DNA from: Verrucomicrobiota bacterium
GTDB taxonomy: Bacteria > Verrucomicrobiota > Verrucomicrobiia > Limisphaerales > J093
NCBI GenBank assembly: GCA_022710935.1
Contig: JAKLFY010000042.1
Span: 1-57,821, forward strand
Direction of reading: 5' to 3'
DNA: 57,821 nucleotides
Shown here in pieces: positions 1-7,518 of this stretch. Below the pieces are notes generated by a model. The model was not told the DNA's origin, ran no database searches, and saw only the letters and a list, made by a program, of their open reading frames with translations. The position numbers and the translations under genes are program-made. Each line of letters starts with the position of its first letter. Position 1 is the stretch's first letter.

Positions 1-2
1 CA

Positions 3-78
3 CTCGAAATGCTTGGTTCGTTGTTTGCCCTGTCTTGTAACGAACTCAGTTTCAACCAATGAACACAGGCATTTCGAG
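3..78. repeat. Nested inverted repeat
   Basis: CTCGAAATGC at 3-12 is exactly complementary to GCATTTCGAG at 69-78. Inside this stem two alternative smaller pairings exist: GTTCGTT (16-22) with AACGAAC (39-45), and TTGGTT (13-18) with AACCAA (54-59). The right arm is followed by a T-rich stretch. It could be an element end, a terminator-like fold or part of a structured RNA; the sequence alone does not decide. Confidence 0.45.
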
Positions 79-150
79 CTTTTTCTTCCTGCTCCCTCAA
101 AAAAGCGCGCTTCTTGCAGGTCTAGTGTAGTGTCTCACAAACGACTGGAG

Positions 151-516
151 TTATTTTCCCTTTGTTTTCCGCATTCTGGCGCGGGTGCAACCGGGCTTGA
201 TTCGCTCGAGCGTCTGTCGGCACCGGCTCAGTTTCTCGAGAATTGACTCCACGGTCGCCGTCCACACGAAGGGCTTGGGCTCGTTGTTCCAGGCGGCGAG
301 GAACTCCTTGATGGCCTTTTCCAGGTCCTCGACGCTGACAAACACCCCCCGGCGGATGCGTTTGCCGGTCAACTCCCCAAACCAGCGCTCCACCAGATTC
401 AACCAACTCGAACTGGTCGGGATAAAATGGGGAACGAAGCGGCGATGCCGTTTGAGCCAGCGCTGCACGCGGGGGTGCTTGTGCGTGCCATAGTTGTCCA
501 TCACCACATGCAACTG
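151..516 (-). pseudogene. IS630-family transposase, C-terminal remnant
   Basis: About 120 codons encode the end of an IS630-type DDE (DDE_3) transposase. The reading runs from the second catalytic aspartate region (VVMDNYGTHKHP) through FIPTSSSWLNLVERWFGEL, the hallmark region with the last catalytic Glu, to the C-terminal end (WNNEPKPFVW). The frame stays open upstream to 1056, but beyond about 517 the encoded residues are unrelated to transposases and are antisense to a helicase fragment, so the N-terminal two thirds are lost. The junction near 517 is abrupt. It cannot be active by itself. Confidence 0.85.
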
Positions 517-1150
517 GAGTTCGCCGACCAGATGGAGTTGGTGAAGACGGCCTACGCAGCGGAGTTGGACGAGTTGCCGGACGACCAGGTGTTCAGACGA
601 CTCCGGCTGTTGCTGAAGCGTCCGGACGGGGAACATGACCCGACGATCGCTCGTTTGTTCGGTTTGCTGTTCCGCCGGGCCTCCATTTCGTACAAGGCGG
701 AACGAAAGATGAGGCTTGCGAAAGAGTTGTCCCTCCTGCTGCTGAATGAGGGACGCAAGAAGATGATCACGTTCTTCGAGCGCATCGATTCTGCGGAAGG
801 CCTGCAATCCGACGTGGAAGCCGGCGGGCGATTGGATGTCGAGACTGCCGAGTCGCTCTCGGAGTCCATCTGCGAGGTCGGGACGAACTGGTGCAAGGTG
901 TTGCACAGCGGACTTGAGGGGGGAAGCGCGAGGCCGAGTGCTCTCGGAATTCCGCGATGCCAACGTGGCATCGCTACTGGCCTGCCGGGTCTTGGACGAG
1001 GGATTGGACGTTCCTGAGATCGACGCGGCCATGTTGGTCGCATCGACCCAGTCCAAGCGTCAACGCGTTCAGCGGATCGGACGCGCGTTGAGACGAGGTG
1101 GCGGGGGCAAGCGACCCTTGATCATCACGCTGTACGTTCCTGAAACTACC
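517..1150 (+). pseudogene. SF2 (DEAD/DEAH) helicase C-terminal fragment, frameshifted
   Basis: The first frame (to about 917) reads through LAKELSLLLLNEGRKKMITFFERIDSAEG and ends at KVLHSGLE. The motif-rich part continues in the next frame as RGRVLSEFRDANVASLLACR, then VLDEGLDVPEIDAAMLVAST (motif V region) and QRVQRIGRALR (motif VI, arginine finger region). Removing one base from the six-G run at 918-923 joins the two halves as SGLEGEARGRVLSEF. The 5' part, including Walker A and B, is cut off at the transposase junction near 517. The frame ends at 1171 after a short non-homologous tail. This is a broken gene, or one with a homopolymer error plus a truncation. Confidence 0.8.
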
Positions 1151-1169
1151 GACCGCCGCCGTCGGCGCT

Positions 1170-1535
1170 GAATTACGCGGCACCACCTCTGCGCCCTGGC
1201 GCGGCCTGGCTCCGGGCTCCCGCAAAGATGCCGGCTTCTTCTCGGCCTGTGCTGCCTCCCCCCGAGCCATCGTCCTTTGCGAATCGGCCATTGACGCCAT
1301 CAGTTGCCACGCCCTGTATCCGGCCTATCGCTGCCTGTCCACCTCCGGCGCCAGACCCGACCCCGCTTGGCTCCCCGCCTTGCTCCATTCGGCGCTGCCC
1401 CTCTTCTGCGGCTTCGACGCCGACCCCACCGGCGACGCCATGGCTCATCGTATGATCGAGCTTCATCCCGCCATCGTCCGACTTCGCCCTCCGGCCAAGG
1501 ACTGGAACGACGTCCTTCGTCTCCGCCCACGCTGA
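1170..1535 (+). pseudogene. DUF3991/Toprim-domain protein, C-terminal fragment
   Basis: The frame with codons starting at 1263 is open from before 1170 to a TGA at 1533-1535. It reads WRGLAPGSRKDAGFFSA, then VLCESAIDAISCHALYP, STSGARPDPAWLPALL, GFDADPTGDAMAHRM and PPAKDWNDVLRLRP. This order (catalytic Glu in CESAID, then the DxD-type FDADPTGD, then DWND) is that of the Toprim domain in DUF3991/Toprim proteins, which are primase- or relaxase-associated proteins of plasmids and ICEs. No start codon or N-terminal DUF3991 part is present, and the upstream boundary abuts the helicase remnant near 1150-1170. I judge it non-functional. Confidence 0.72.
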
Positions 1536-2173
1536 ACCCGCTGCCTCCGTTGTCTTCCACGCTCCGCGCTTTTCTGTTCCCTACTGGGAATCTGATCTCT
1601 CCTTGGAAAGGCAATCCCTCCGCCCGTCACCCACCTGGCTCAGTTCTCATGAGCACACCCGGGTCAATTTCCGTGAGCGGCGTCGCTGCTGGAGACCAGT
1701 GCGTTGTCCACCGCGGTCCGGTTGGTGGCAAATGGGGGAAAAACCGCGAAATGAATCCGGAGGCCGTTGCTCGCTCGACGCGGCATCGGGCGGCACGAGG
1801 TGCGCGGGGAACCAGGTTGCCGATGGCAACACCCGTAAGTTAAGTCCCTGAATGGTGTGTTGCTGCCGCTGTTTAGATGACGTGCTTGCGGACAAGTGCA
1901 CAACCGTCCGCAAGGTCGCTTCATCGACACCCCGGCTGATCCGGACCCGTCGCCCGTTCGGCCAGCAGCAAGTCGATCCCGGCGTCAAGTTGTTGGGGCT
2001 CATGTAAACGCCGAGTCCCCATTGACCCGCTCGACGCTCTATCCGGTCAGTCGGGGACAAACCGGCGAAGCGAAGGCGGAAATGCTGCGAAAAGCCGAAG
2101 AAGCTGGACAGGGGACTTCCTCCCGCTGGCGGCATAGGAGTTGGCGCAGCGGTCCCTGACGCGGCGGGTCAGC
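1536..2173. other. No intact gene; possible IS66-accessory remnant at 1866-1990 (-)
   Basis: Open frames here lack convincing start sites and homology. On the minus strand around 1875-1970 the reading WPNGRRVRISRGVDEATLRTVV resembles the C-terminal part of IS66 small accessory proteins (usual pattern: LPNG.r.r...dea.LR.l). The frame before it appears shifted (GIDLLLAER in the neighbouring frame). I regard this as a possible scrap of an IS66-type element and see nothing else supportable. Confidence 0.3.
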
Positions 2174-3253
2174 TCAGAACACCACCTTCTTGGCCTGTTC
2201 GCGGCTGTGTTCGTCGCGCAGGTGGCCGTAGGTTCGCATGGCGAGCGCGCCGCCGTCTTTGTGGCCAAGCCAACGGCTGACCGTGGGGATGTCGACTCCG
2301 GACTCGATGCAGCGCGTCGCAAACAGGTGACGGAAATCGTGATGGCTCAACGGTGCAATGTCGGCAGCTTGACACGCGTTGCGCAAAGCCCGGCGGACCT
2401 CGTGGTTCTGGATGATGTGGGCGTCAGGGTCGCGGTCAACTCGGCTTTCGAGCAACGCCTTCGTGCTGGCGAAGAGCGGGATCGTCCGGATTTCGGAGTT
2501 CTTGGTGCGATGAATCGGGTTGCCTCGGATCGTCAATCGCTCGCTGGCGAAGTCGACGTCCGACCATTTGACGTGCCTGGCTTCATCGATGCGGCAGCCG
2601 GAAAAGGTCAGGAAACGGACCAGAAAAGCGCCCCGCGGGGAATGCTGGTCAAGATAGGCGAGTAGCGACTCGAATTGTTCTGAGGTCGGCAGCTTCAGTT
2701 CCTTCTGTGAAACCCGGGCCCTCTTGATCGGCGAAGCAGGATTCTGATGGCACCATCCCCTCTTCACAGCCAGGTCGAACAGGGCTCGCAAGACGGTTAG
2801 AATTCCGTTGAAACGGGTGGCTGAGTAACGATCGGCCAATCGCTTGGCGATCTCAGCGCACGCAGCCTGCGTGACCTTGTCCGCTGGCATGGCGAACAGT
2901 TCAGGGGCCGCACGCTCCAGCATCTGCAGGCACTCCTGTCGGTATTTCTTCGTCGACGGCTTAGTCGTGTAGTCGGAATCGGAGTGCTTCAAGATTTCCT
3001 CGGCGAGTGACTTGACGGAATCCGTCGGGGCGGAGGATAGGACGGCCTGACGTTGATCCTTGACGAAATCGCCAAGGCGAAGACGGGCGACGGAAATCTT
3101 GTCGGTTTGCAGACTCTTGCGGATCAGTTTGCCGCAAACCCGCACCCGCGCGTAGAAGGTCCCTGAGGGGACGTAGCGGATCAAATTGGCGTACTGGGTC
3201 TCGCTCCAGACCTTCGGACGCTTCCTTTCCGGTGAGGTCGCTTTGGTTTTCAT
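2174..3253 (-). CDS. Tyrosine-type site-specific recombinase/integrase
   Basis: A 359-residue phage-type integrase, which catalyses site-specific recombination between attachment sites. Residues 80-170 form the SAM-like core-binding domain. The catalytic domain carries the expected set: R221 (GCRIDEARH), K251, H305-x-x-R308 (HHDFRHLFATR), H331 (WLGHKD) and the nucleophile Y342 (RTYGHLR). All are intact, so the protein may be active although the cargo beside it is broken. It is read away from tRNA-Thr, 110 bp from the tRNA 3' end, which fits integration into that tRNA. No excisionase gene is seen. Confidence 0.93.
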   Translation of the reverse strand: MKTKATSPERKRPKVWSETQYANLIRYVPSGTFYARVRVCGKLIRKSLQTDKISVARLRLGDFVKDQRQAVLSSAPTDSVKSLAEEILKHSDSDYTTKPSTKKYRQECLQMLERAAPELFAMPADKVTQAACAEIAKRLADRYSATRFNGILTVLRALFDLAVKRGWCHQNPASPIKRARVSQKELKLPTSEQFESLLAYLDQHSPRGAFLVRFLTFSGCRIDEARHVKWSDVDFASERLTIRGNPIHRTKNSEIRTIPLFASTKALLESRVDRDPDAHIIQNHEVRRALRNACQAADIAPLSHHDFRHLFATRCIESGVDIPTVSRWLGHKDGGALAMRTYGHLRDEHSREQAKKVVF

Positions 3254-3363
3254 CCCTCGGCCGAGAGGCCGTAAGGGACCCTATAGTAGCAAAACGGAGT
3301 AGTCAAACGGAGAATCGTTGGATTCGATTCGTTTCACAACTCCTTGATGATGCAGTTCTTAAG

Positions 3364-3438
3364 TGGAGCCAGTTGTCGGATTTGAACCGACGACCGACGG
3401 TTTACAAAACCGTTGCTCTACCACTGAGCTAAACTGGC
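3364..3438 (-). tRNA. tRNA-Thr (anticodon TGT), CCA encoded; probable attachment site
   Basis: Read on the minus strand, GCCAGTT (5') pairs with AACTGGC (3') as acceptor stem, followed by discriminator T and an encoded CCA at 3366-3364. The D arm is GCTCAGTGGTAGAGC, the anticodon arm has TGT in the loop TTTTGTAAA flanked by ACGG/CCGT, and the T arm is CGTCGGTTCAAATCCGACA. All four stems close. The gene stays complete on the chromosome side of the putative element, as expected if the integrase regenerates the tRNA 3' end. Confidence 0.95.
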
Positions 3439-3805
3439 CCAAGACGGCGCGCGGATTTATCGGTCATTCTCCACGGCTTGGCAAGCCTCGTCCGACAGCC
3501 TGGTTGCGCAGCCCGTTCCGACAGCCTGGTCCCAGGTTCGCTTCGATCTGCGATTCGGATGTCCGATTCGGATTGAATGCGCCCCTGGATTGGGGCAACT
3601 TGGATTCGACGGACACAGCGCGCAAGCGCCAAAACGAGAAACGGAAACAAATCGACGGTCCAATTGCCGCGGAGACAGCGCAGGCATTATGGGGAATTGA
3701 TGCCCGGCGCGGATCGAGTGGCTCGTCTGGGAGCCGGCACACGGTTGCGAAAGGCAGGGGGATGTCCTCCGCGGCAACCGTAGCTGCCGACCATGAAAGG
3801 AACGA
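3439..3805. other. Intergenic region upstream of the four-repeat secreted protein
   Basis: 367 bp without a convincing gene. It holds two small direct repeats: TCCGACAGCCTGGT at 3491-3504 and 3517-3530, and CGATTCGGAT at 3551-3560 and 3564-3573. A promoter for the secreted-protein gene downstream and one for tRNA-Thr (divergent) must lie here, but no clear -35/-10 pair can be named. AAAGG at 3796-3800 serves as the ribosome-binding site of the next gene. Confidence 0.5.
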
Positions 3806-6283
3806 ATGATGCGAAAAACAACGTGGTTCTTCCTGCGGGGCGCCCTGTGCGCCAGCTTGATGTGCGGTGCGGTCCATGCGCAGATTGTAGTCGACGATTT
3901 CGAGTACGCCACCGAGGACGACCTGTTGGCGGCATGGACACCGAGCCCCAACGCGGTGCTCTCGCTTTCGGAGGATGTCTCTTCGCAGTCGACCGGTCTG
4001 AAGGCGATGCGTGTGCAGTTCAACTTCCCGTCCACGGCGTGGGCGACGGAGACGATCAACGGACAACCATTGAGCGAACCCATTGCGATCGGCGACGCGC
4101 AGTACGTCACGCTGCGGGTCAAAGGCGACCCGGTGTTTGCGTCGGCCGATTTCCGGTACTTCTACGTTTACGCGTGGGACGTGTACGGGAACTTCGGGCG
4201 TTGGGGCGCGCCGATTCCGATGACATCCGAATGGGGAGTGTTCAACTTCAGCGCGGGCGGGATTGCGCAGCCCTGGAATTCGCCCGGCCTGCCCGATCTG
4301 ACCCAAATTGTCCAGTTCGCCTTTTATCAGTACGGGAGTCAGGCGGCCATCGACCCCTACACGGCGACCGTCGAGGTGGATGAACTGGCGATCCGGGACG
4401 AACCGTTGACCGAGCCGGTCGTGCCCAAGGAGTTTGTCGTCGAGGCCTTCGAGTACGCGGACGATGCGGCGCTGGGGGCGGCCTGGGTGCCGAGCCCGAA
4501 CACGCTCGTCAGTCTGTCGACCGCTGTGGCCCAGCTTTCGCCGGGCCAGAAGGCGCTGCGCGCCCGGTTGACGTTCCCATCGGGCGAATGGGCGACTCAA
4601 GTGATCCAGGGGCCCGACCTGGCCGCGCCGGTCTCGATCGCGTCCACTCAGTATGTCACGCTGCGGCTCAAGGGCGATTCCGCGTTTGCGGCGGCGGATT
4701 TCCGGGACTTTTATCTGTACGCGTACGACGGAAGCGGCAACTTCGGACGCTGGGGCACGCCGGCTCCCACGACCGCCGACTGGCAGGTGGTCAACTTCAG
4801 CGCCGGCAGCATCGCCAAACCGTGGGATTCCCCTGCCCTGCCCGACCTCGGGAACATCGTCCGGTTCGCGATCTTCCAGTACGGCAGCGAGGCGGCGATC
4901 CCCGAGTACACGGCGACCGTCGAAGTCGATGACATCATGGTCCGGCACACCCCGCTGATCGAGGTCGTGACCAGCGAGTACATGATCGACGATTTCGAGT
5001 ACGCGACGGAGGAGGATCTGCTTGCCGCATGGACCGCGTCGGCGAATTCGTTCGTGGCCACGTCCGATGTCGTCTCCCCCGAGTCCGCGGGCCAGAAGAG
5101 CATGAGCGCGACGTTCAACTTTCCGTCGAGTGCCTGGGTGGTGGAGAACATCCGGGGCAGCTCGTTCGCGACCCCGATCGTGATCGGACCCAAGCAGTAC
5201 GTCACGCTGCGGATCAAAGGCGATCCGGCCTTCGCGACGACTGATTTCCAGAGTTTCTTTGTCTATGCGTTCGACGCGAGCGGCAACTTCGGCCGCTGGG
5301 GTGCGCCGGCGCCCGCGACCGACGACTGGCAAATCCTGAACTTCCTGGCCGGCGACATTGCGCAGCCGTGGGATTCACCGGGCCTGCCTGACCTGGGCCG
5401 GATTGTCCGGATGTCGTTCTTCCAGTACGGCAGCCAGGCGGCGATCGAGCCTTACACGGCGACCATTCTGGTGGACGACCTGATGGTTCGGGACACCCCG
5501 CTGTTTCCCGCGCCGGCGCCTCTCCGGTCGTTGCTCGACGACTTCGAAGGGTACGCCGACACCATCGCGCTCGAGGCCTTCTACACCTATCAAAACAGCC
5601 CCGCCGAGCTCACGTCCACGGCCGCGTCTCTCCTGACACCGGCGCCGCAGGGGAACAAGGGTCTCGAGCTGGGCATCTACTTCGCCGCGGGCCAGTACCC
5701 GTGGGGCAGCGTCCGCTCAGCCATCGTCGAGCCATTCTCGTTCCCCGCCGACGGCGTGGTCACGTTGCGGTTCAAGGGCGACCCGGCGCTGGCCGGGGCG
5801 GCCGATGCAGGGACCTCCTTCTGGCTCACGTTCTACGACCAGGCAGGCGGCGCCGCGAGCTTCGTCACCGACGGCGCCCCCGTTGTCTCCGGGGAATGGA
5901 CCACGCTGGAAGCGCGTCGAAGCGATTTCAGCAACGCGTCGGCCGTGGATTTCGGCAACCTGGTCCAGTGGCGTCTGCTGGTTCAGGCGCGCGAGGGCAC
6001 GGCCGAATCCGAACCGGTCTACGCCGTGTTTTCGCTCGATGATCTGCGAATCGGGACTGAGCCCGCCGCGCCGCCGACACTGTCCGTCGGCCGCGACGGC
6101 AGCTCCATCGTCCTGACCGCGTCGGGCCTGACCGCGGGCAAGGTCTATCGGCTCTCGAGCTCGGCAAACCTGACCCAATGGACGCCTGGCGCCGAAGTCA
6201 CGGCAACGGCCACCACAGCGACCTGGACGGTCCAGCCGACCCAGAACGTCGAGTTCTTCCGCGTTGCGGAGAAAACACCGTAG
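3806..6283 (+). CDS. Secreted protein with four tandem beta-sandwich-like repeats and phylum-type C-terminal domain
   Basis: 825 residues with a signal peptide (about residues 1-25, cut after VHA). Four consecutive repeats of about 183 residues start near residues 27, 211, 394 and 578. Each opens with a DDFEYA-like motif and contains YVTLR.KGDP, FGRWG.P and QYGSQAAI..YTATVEVDD. The first three are close copies, also at DNA level; the fourth is diverged. The pattern recalls CBM11/CIA30-like jelly-roll carbohydrate-binding modules, but I do not recognise a named family. The last 65-70 residues (VYRLSSSANLTQW...EFFRVAE) match a C-terminal domain also found on the 1333-residue and protease-like exported proteins of this window. 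ATG codons at 3806 and 3809 are both possible starts. No catalytic motif is visible. Confidence 0.85.
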   Translation: MMRKTTWFFLRGALCASLMCGAVHAQIVVDDFEYATEDDLLAAWTPSPNAVLSLSEDVSSQSTGLKAMRVQFNFPSTAWATETINGQPLSEPIAIGDAQYVTLRVKGDPVFASADFRYFYVYAWDVYGNFGRWGAPIPMTSEWGVFNFSAGGIAQPWNSPGLPDLTQIVQFAFYQYGSQAAIDPYTATVEVDELAIRDEPLTEPVVPKEFVVEAFEYADDAALGAAWVPSPNTLVSLSTAVAQLSPGQKALRARLTFPSGEWATQVIQGPDLAAPVSIASTQYVTLRLKGDSAFAAADFRDFYLYAYDGSGNFGRWGTPAPTTADWQVVNFSAGSIAKPWDSPALPDLGNIVRFAIFQYGSEAAIPEYTATVEVDDIMVRHTPLIEVVTSEYMIDDFEYATEEDLLAAWTASANSFVATSDVVSPESAGQKSMSATFNFPSSAWVVENIRGSSFATPIVIGPKQYVTLRIKGDPAFATTDFQSFFVYAFDASGNFGRWGAPAPATDDWQILNFLAGDIAQPWDSPGLPDLGRIVRMSFFQYGSQAAIEPYTATILVDDLMVRDTPLFPAPAPLRSLLDDFEGYADTIALEAFYTYQNSPAELTSTAASLLTPAPQGNKGLELGIYFAAGQYPWGSVRSAIVEPFSFPADGVVTLRFKGDPALAGAADAGTSFWLTFYDQAGGAASFVTDGAPVVSGEWTTLEARRSDFSNASAVDFGNLVQWRLLVQAREGTAESEPVYAVFSLDDLRIGTEPAAPPTLSVGRDGSSIVLTASGLTAGKVYRLSSSANLTQWTPGAEVTATATTATWTVQPTQNVEFFRVAEKTP

Positions 6284-6408
6284 TCGCTGGAAGCGGGGCG
6301 CGGCGGTGGACACCGGGTCCACCGCCCCCCTGCGGCTTCACCCATCATCCGTCCCGCAAAGAGGGACATTCTCTCCCACGCGCCGAGAGGGTCGGGTCGA
6401 ATGGACTC

Positions 6409-6807
6409 ATGCAACTCGCGACTCCATCAGACGTGCGCATTGACAAGTGGCTGTGGGCGGTGCGGGTCTTCAAGACCCGCTCGCTCGCCATTGCCGCCTG
6501 CCATGCCGGTCGTGTCAAGATTGGGGACCAACGCGTCAAACCCTCCCGCTCGATTCATGTTGGCGAAGTCGTGACGGCACAGGTCGGCGAGATCAAACGG
6601 ACGGTCAGAGTCCTGGGCCGAATCGAGCGAAGGATCGGCGCCGCGGCGGTGCCGCAGTTCATGGAGGATCTGACCCCGCCGGAGGAGTACGCGAAACCCC
6701 GCGAGCAGTACCTGGAGCCGCTCTTTCACCGGCCCAAAGGGGCCGGACGCCCCACCAAACGCGACCGTCGGATGATCGAGAAGCTGGGATCCCCTCCCTG
6801 CGCTTAA
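6409..6807 (+). CDS. hslR: S4-domain RNA-binding protein, Hsp15-like
   Basis: 132 residues, the size of E. coli Hsp15, which binds stalled 50S subunits carrying a nascent chain. The S4 domain occupies about residues 8-65 (RIDKWLWAVRVFKTRSLAIA followed by G.V.IG..RVKPSR.I..GE). A basic C-terminal tail (GAGRPTKRDRRMIEKL) follows, as in the family. The start at 6409 is the first ATG in this frame that gives the normal N-terminus. The stop codon TAA (6805-6807) is part of the left end of a palindromic repeat. The next gene converges on it with its stop only 13 bp away. Confidence 0.88.
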   Translation: MQLATPSDVRIDKWLWAVRVFKTRSLAIAACHAGRVKIGDQRVKPSRSIHVGEVVTAQVGEIKRTVRVLGRIERRIGAAAVPQFMEDLTPPEEYAKPREQYLEPLFHRPKGAGRPTKRDRRMIEKLGSPPCA

Positions 6808-6875
6808 CCCGCACGGCAGTCATCTTGCGAGGTCTGACCGCCCTGGGCACTGACGGGGTGCGAACGATGCGGGTG
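6804..6875. repeat. Palindromic repeat, family 1, copy A
   Basis: Begins TTAACCCGCACGGCAGTCAT and ends ATGCGGGTG, an imperfect terminal inverted repeat with an inner stem GGCAGTCA/TGACCGCC. It aligns along its full length with copies at 40780-40853 (same orientation) and 34638-34710 (opposite orientation). It contains the stop codon of the S4 protein on one strand and the last codons and stop of the Nudix hydrolase on the other. Confidence 0.85.
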
Positions 6876-7443
6876 CGTGTCGGGGCGCGTTGGGCGCCAG
6901 GCCGCGCTGCCAGAGGTCGAAGTGGTAGAAGGCGGCGATGATGAGCGAATGGCGGATCCGGCCGGAGGCCACCAGGAGAGGCAAGGCATCGACCTTCTCG
7001 ATCATCGTCACCACGTCCTCCGTGTGGTCAAACTCGACCTCATGCCGCCGCACGCAATTCTCGATGAGAACCGTGCTGGCGATGTTGTTCTGAATCGCCG
7101 GATTCGGGGCAACGCGTCCGATCACAACCGCGTTCTCGCCCTCGAAGCCTGTCTCCTCCCGAAGCTCGCGCACCGCGGTCTCGACCGGCGATGCGTCGTC
7201 GGCATCCATCACGCCGCCGGGGACTTCGAGTTCGACCGTCTGGACCCCGTGACGATACTGCTCGACCAGGATGATGTCTCGATCGGGAGTGAGGGCAATA
7301 ATGTTGACCCAGCCGGGACATTCGAGCACGAAAAAGTTGTGCGCCTGGCCGGTGCGAGGCGAGCGCTTGAAATCCTGTCGCACCCGGAACACGCGGAAGT
7401 CGCCGAGCGTCTTGGATTCGAGTGTGGGCCACGGTTCAATCAT
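6820..7443 (-). CDS. Nudix hydrolase, ADP-ribose pyrophosphatase-like
   Basis: 207 residues from the ATG at 7443 (an upstream in-frame start at 7500 would add 19 residues without family features). The Nudix helix is VETAVRELREETGF, preceded by LEVPGGVMDADDASP. The REL-EETG core is intact, but the first Glu of GX5EX7REUXEEXGU is replaced by Ala. Flanking sequence (NIIALTPDRDIILVEQYRHG) is that of ADP-ribose/NDP-sugar pyrophosphatases. It follows the RluA-type gene by 75 bp on the same strand. Its C-terminal tail (about residues 195-207, including PGRSDLAR) is encoded by palindromic repeat copy A, so the original end of the protein was probably shorter. Confidence 0.85.
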   Translation of the reverse strand: MIEPWPTLESKTLGDFRVFRVRQDFKRSPRTGQAHNFFVLECPGWVNIIALTPDRDIILVEQYRHGVQTVELEVPGGVMDADDASPVETAVRELREETGFEGENAVVIGRVAPNPAIQNNIASTVLIENCVRRHEVEFDHTEDVVTMIEKVDALPLLVASGRIRHSLIIAAFYHFDLWQRGLAPNAPRHAPASFAPRQCPGRSDLAR

Positions 7444-7518
7444 GGGCCGAGGGTGTCGACAAACCGCCCGGCTGGCAATCCCGGTTATGTTCCAAGTCAA
7501 CCACCGTCACCAATCAGA

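Larger units (their letters stand above)
1..3363. mobile_element. Degraded integrated element abutting tRNA-Thr (right end only)
   Basis: An intact tyrosine integrase gene lies with its start 110 bp from the 3' end of a tRNA-Thr gene. Beyond it, away from the tRNA, are only gene fragments: an IS630-type transposase C-terminus, an SF2 helicase C-terminus with a frameshift, and a DUF3991/Toprim C-terminus. Integrases next to the 3' end of a tRNA are the usual arrangement for genomic islands and ICEs, and DUF3991/Toprim and helicase genes are typical cargo of such elements. The second attachment site is not visible and would lie left of the window, so the left limit given is the window edge. The DNA right of the tRNA looks like ordinary core chromosome. 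Confidence 0.6.

Noticed and set aside
1647-2135. 162-codon minus-strand frame as a gene
   Set aside because: Only a short part near 1875-1970 resembles an IS66 accessory protein and the frame around it is inconsistent, so I list it only as a possible remnant.
3250-3363. Second attachment-site repeat of the tRNA-Thr 3' end inside the window
   Set aside because: No other occurrence of the T-arm/acceptor sequence was found between 1 and 3363.
3464-5332. 622-codon minus-strand frame with repeats
   Set aside because: Antisense to the four-repeat secreted protein; its repeats are only the reflection of the sense repeats.
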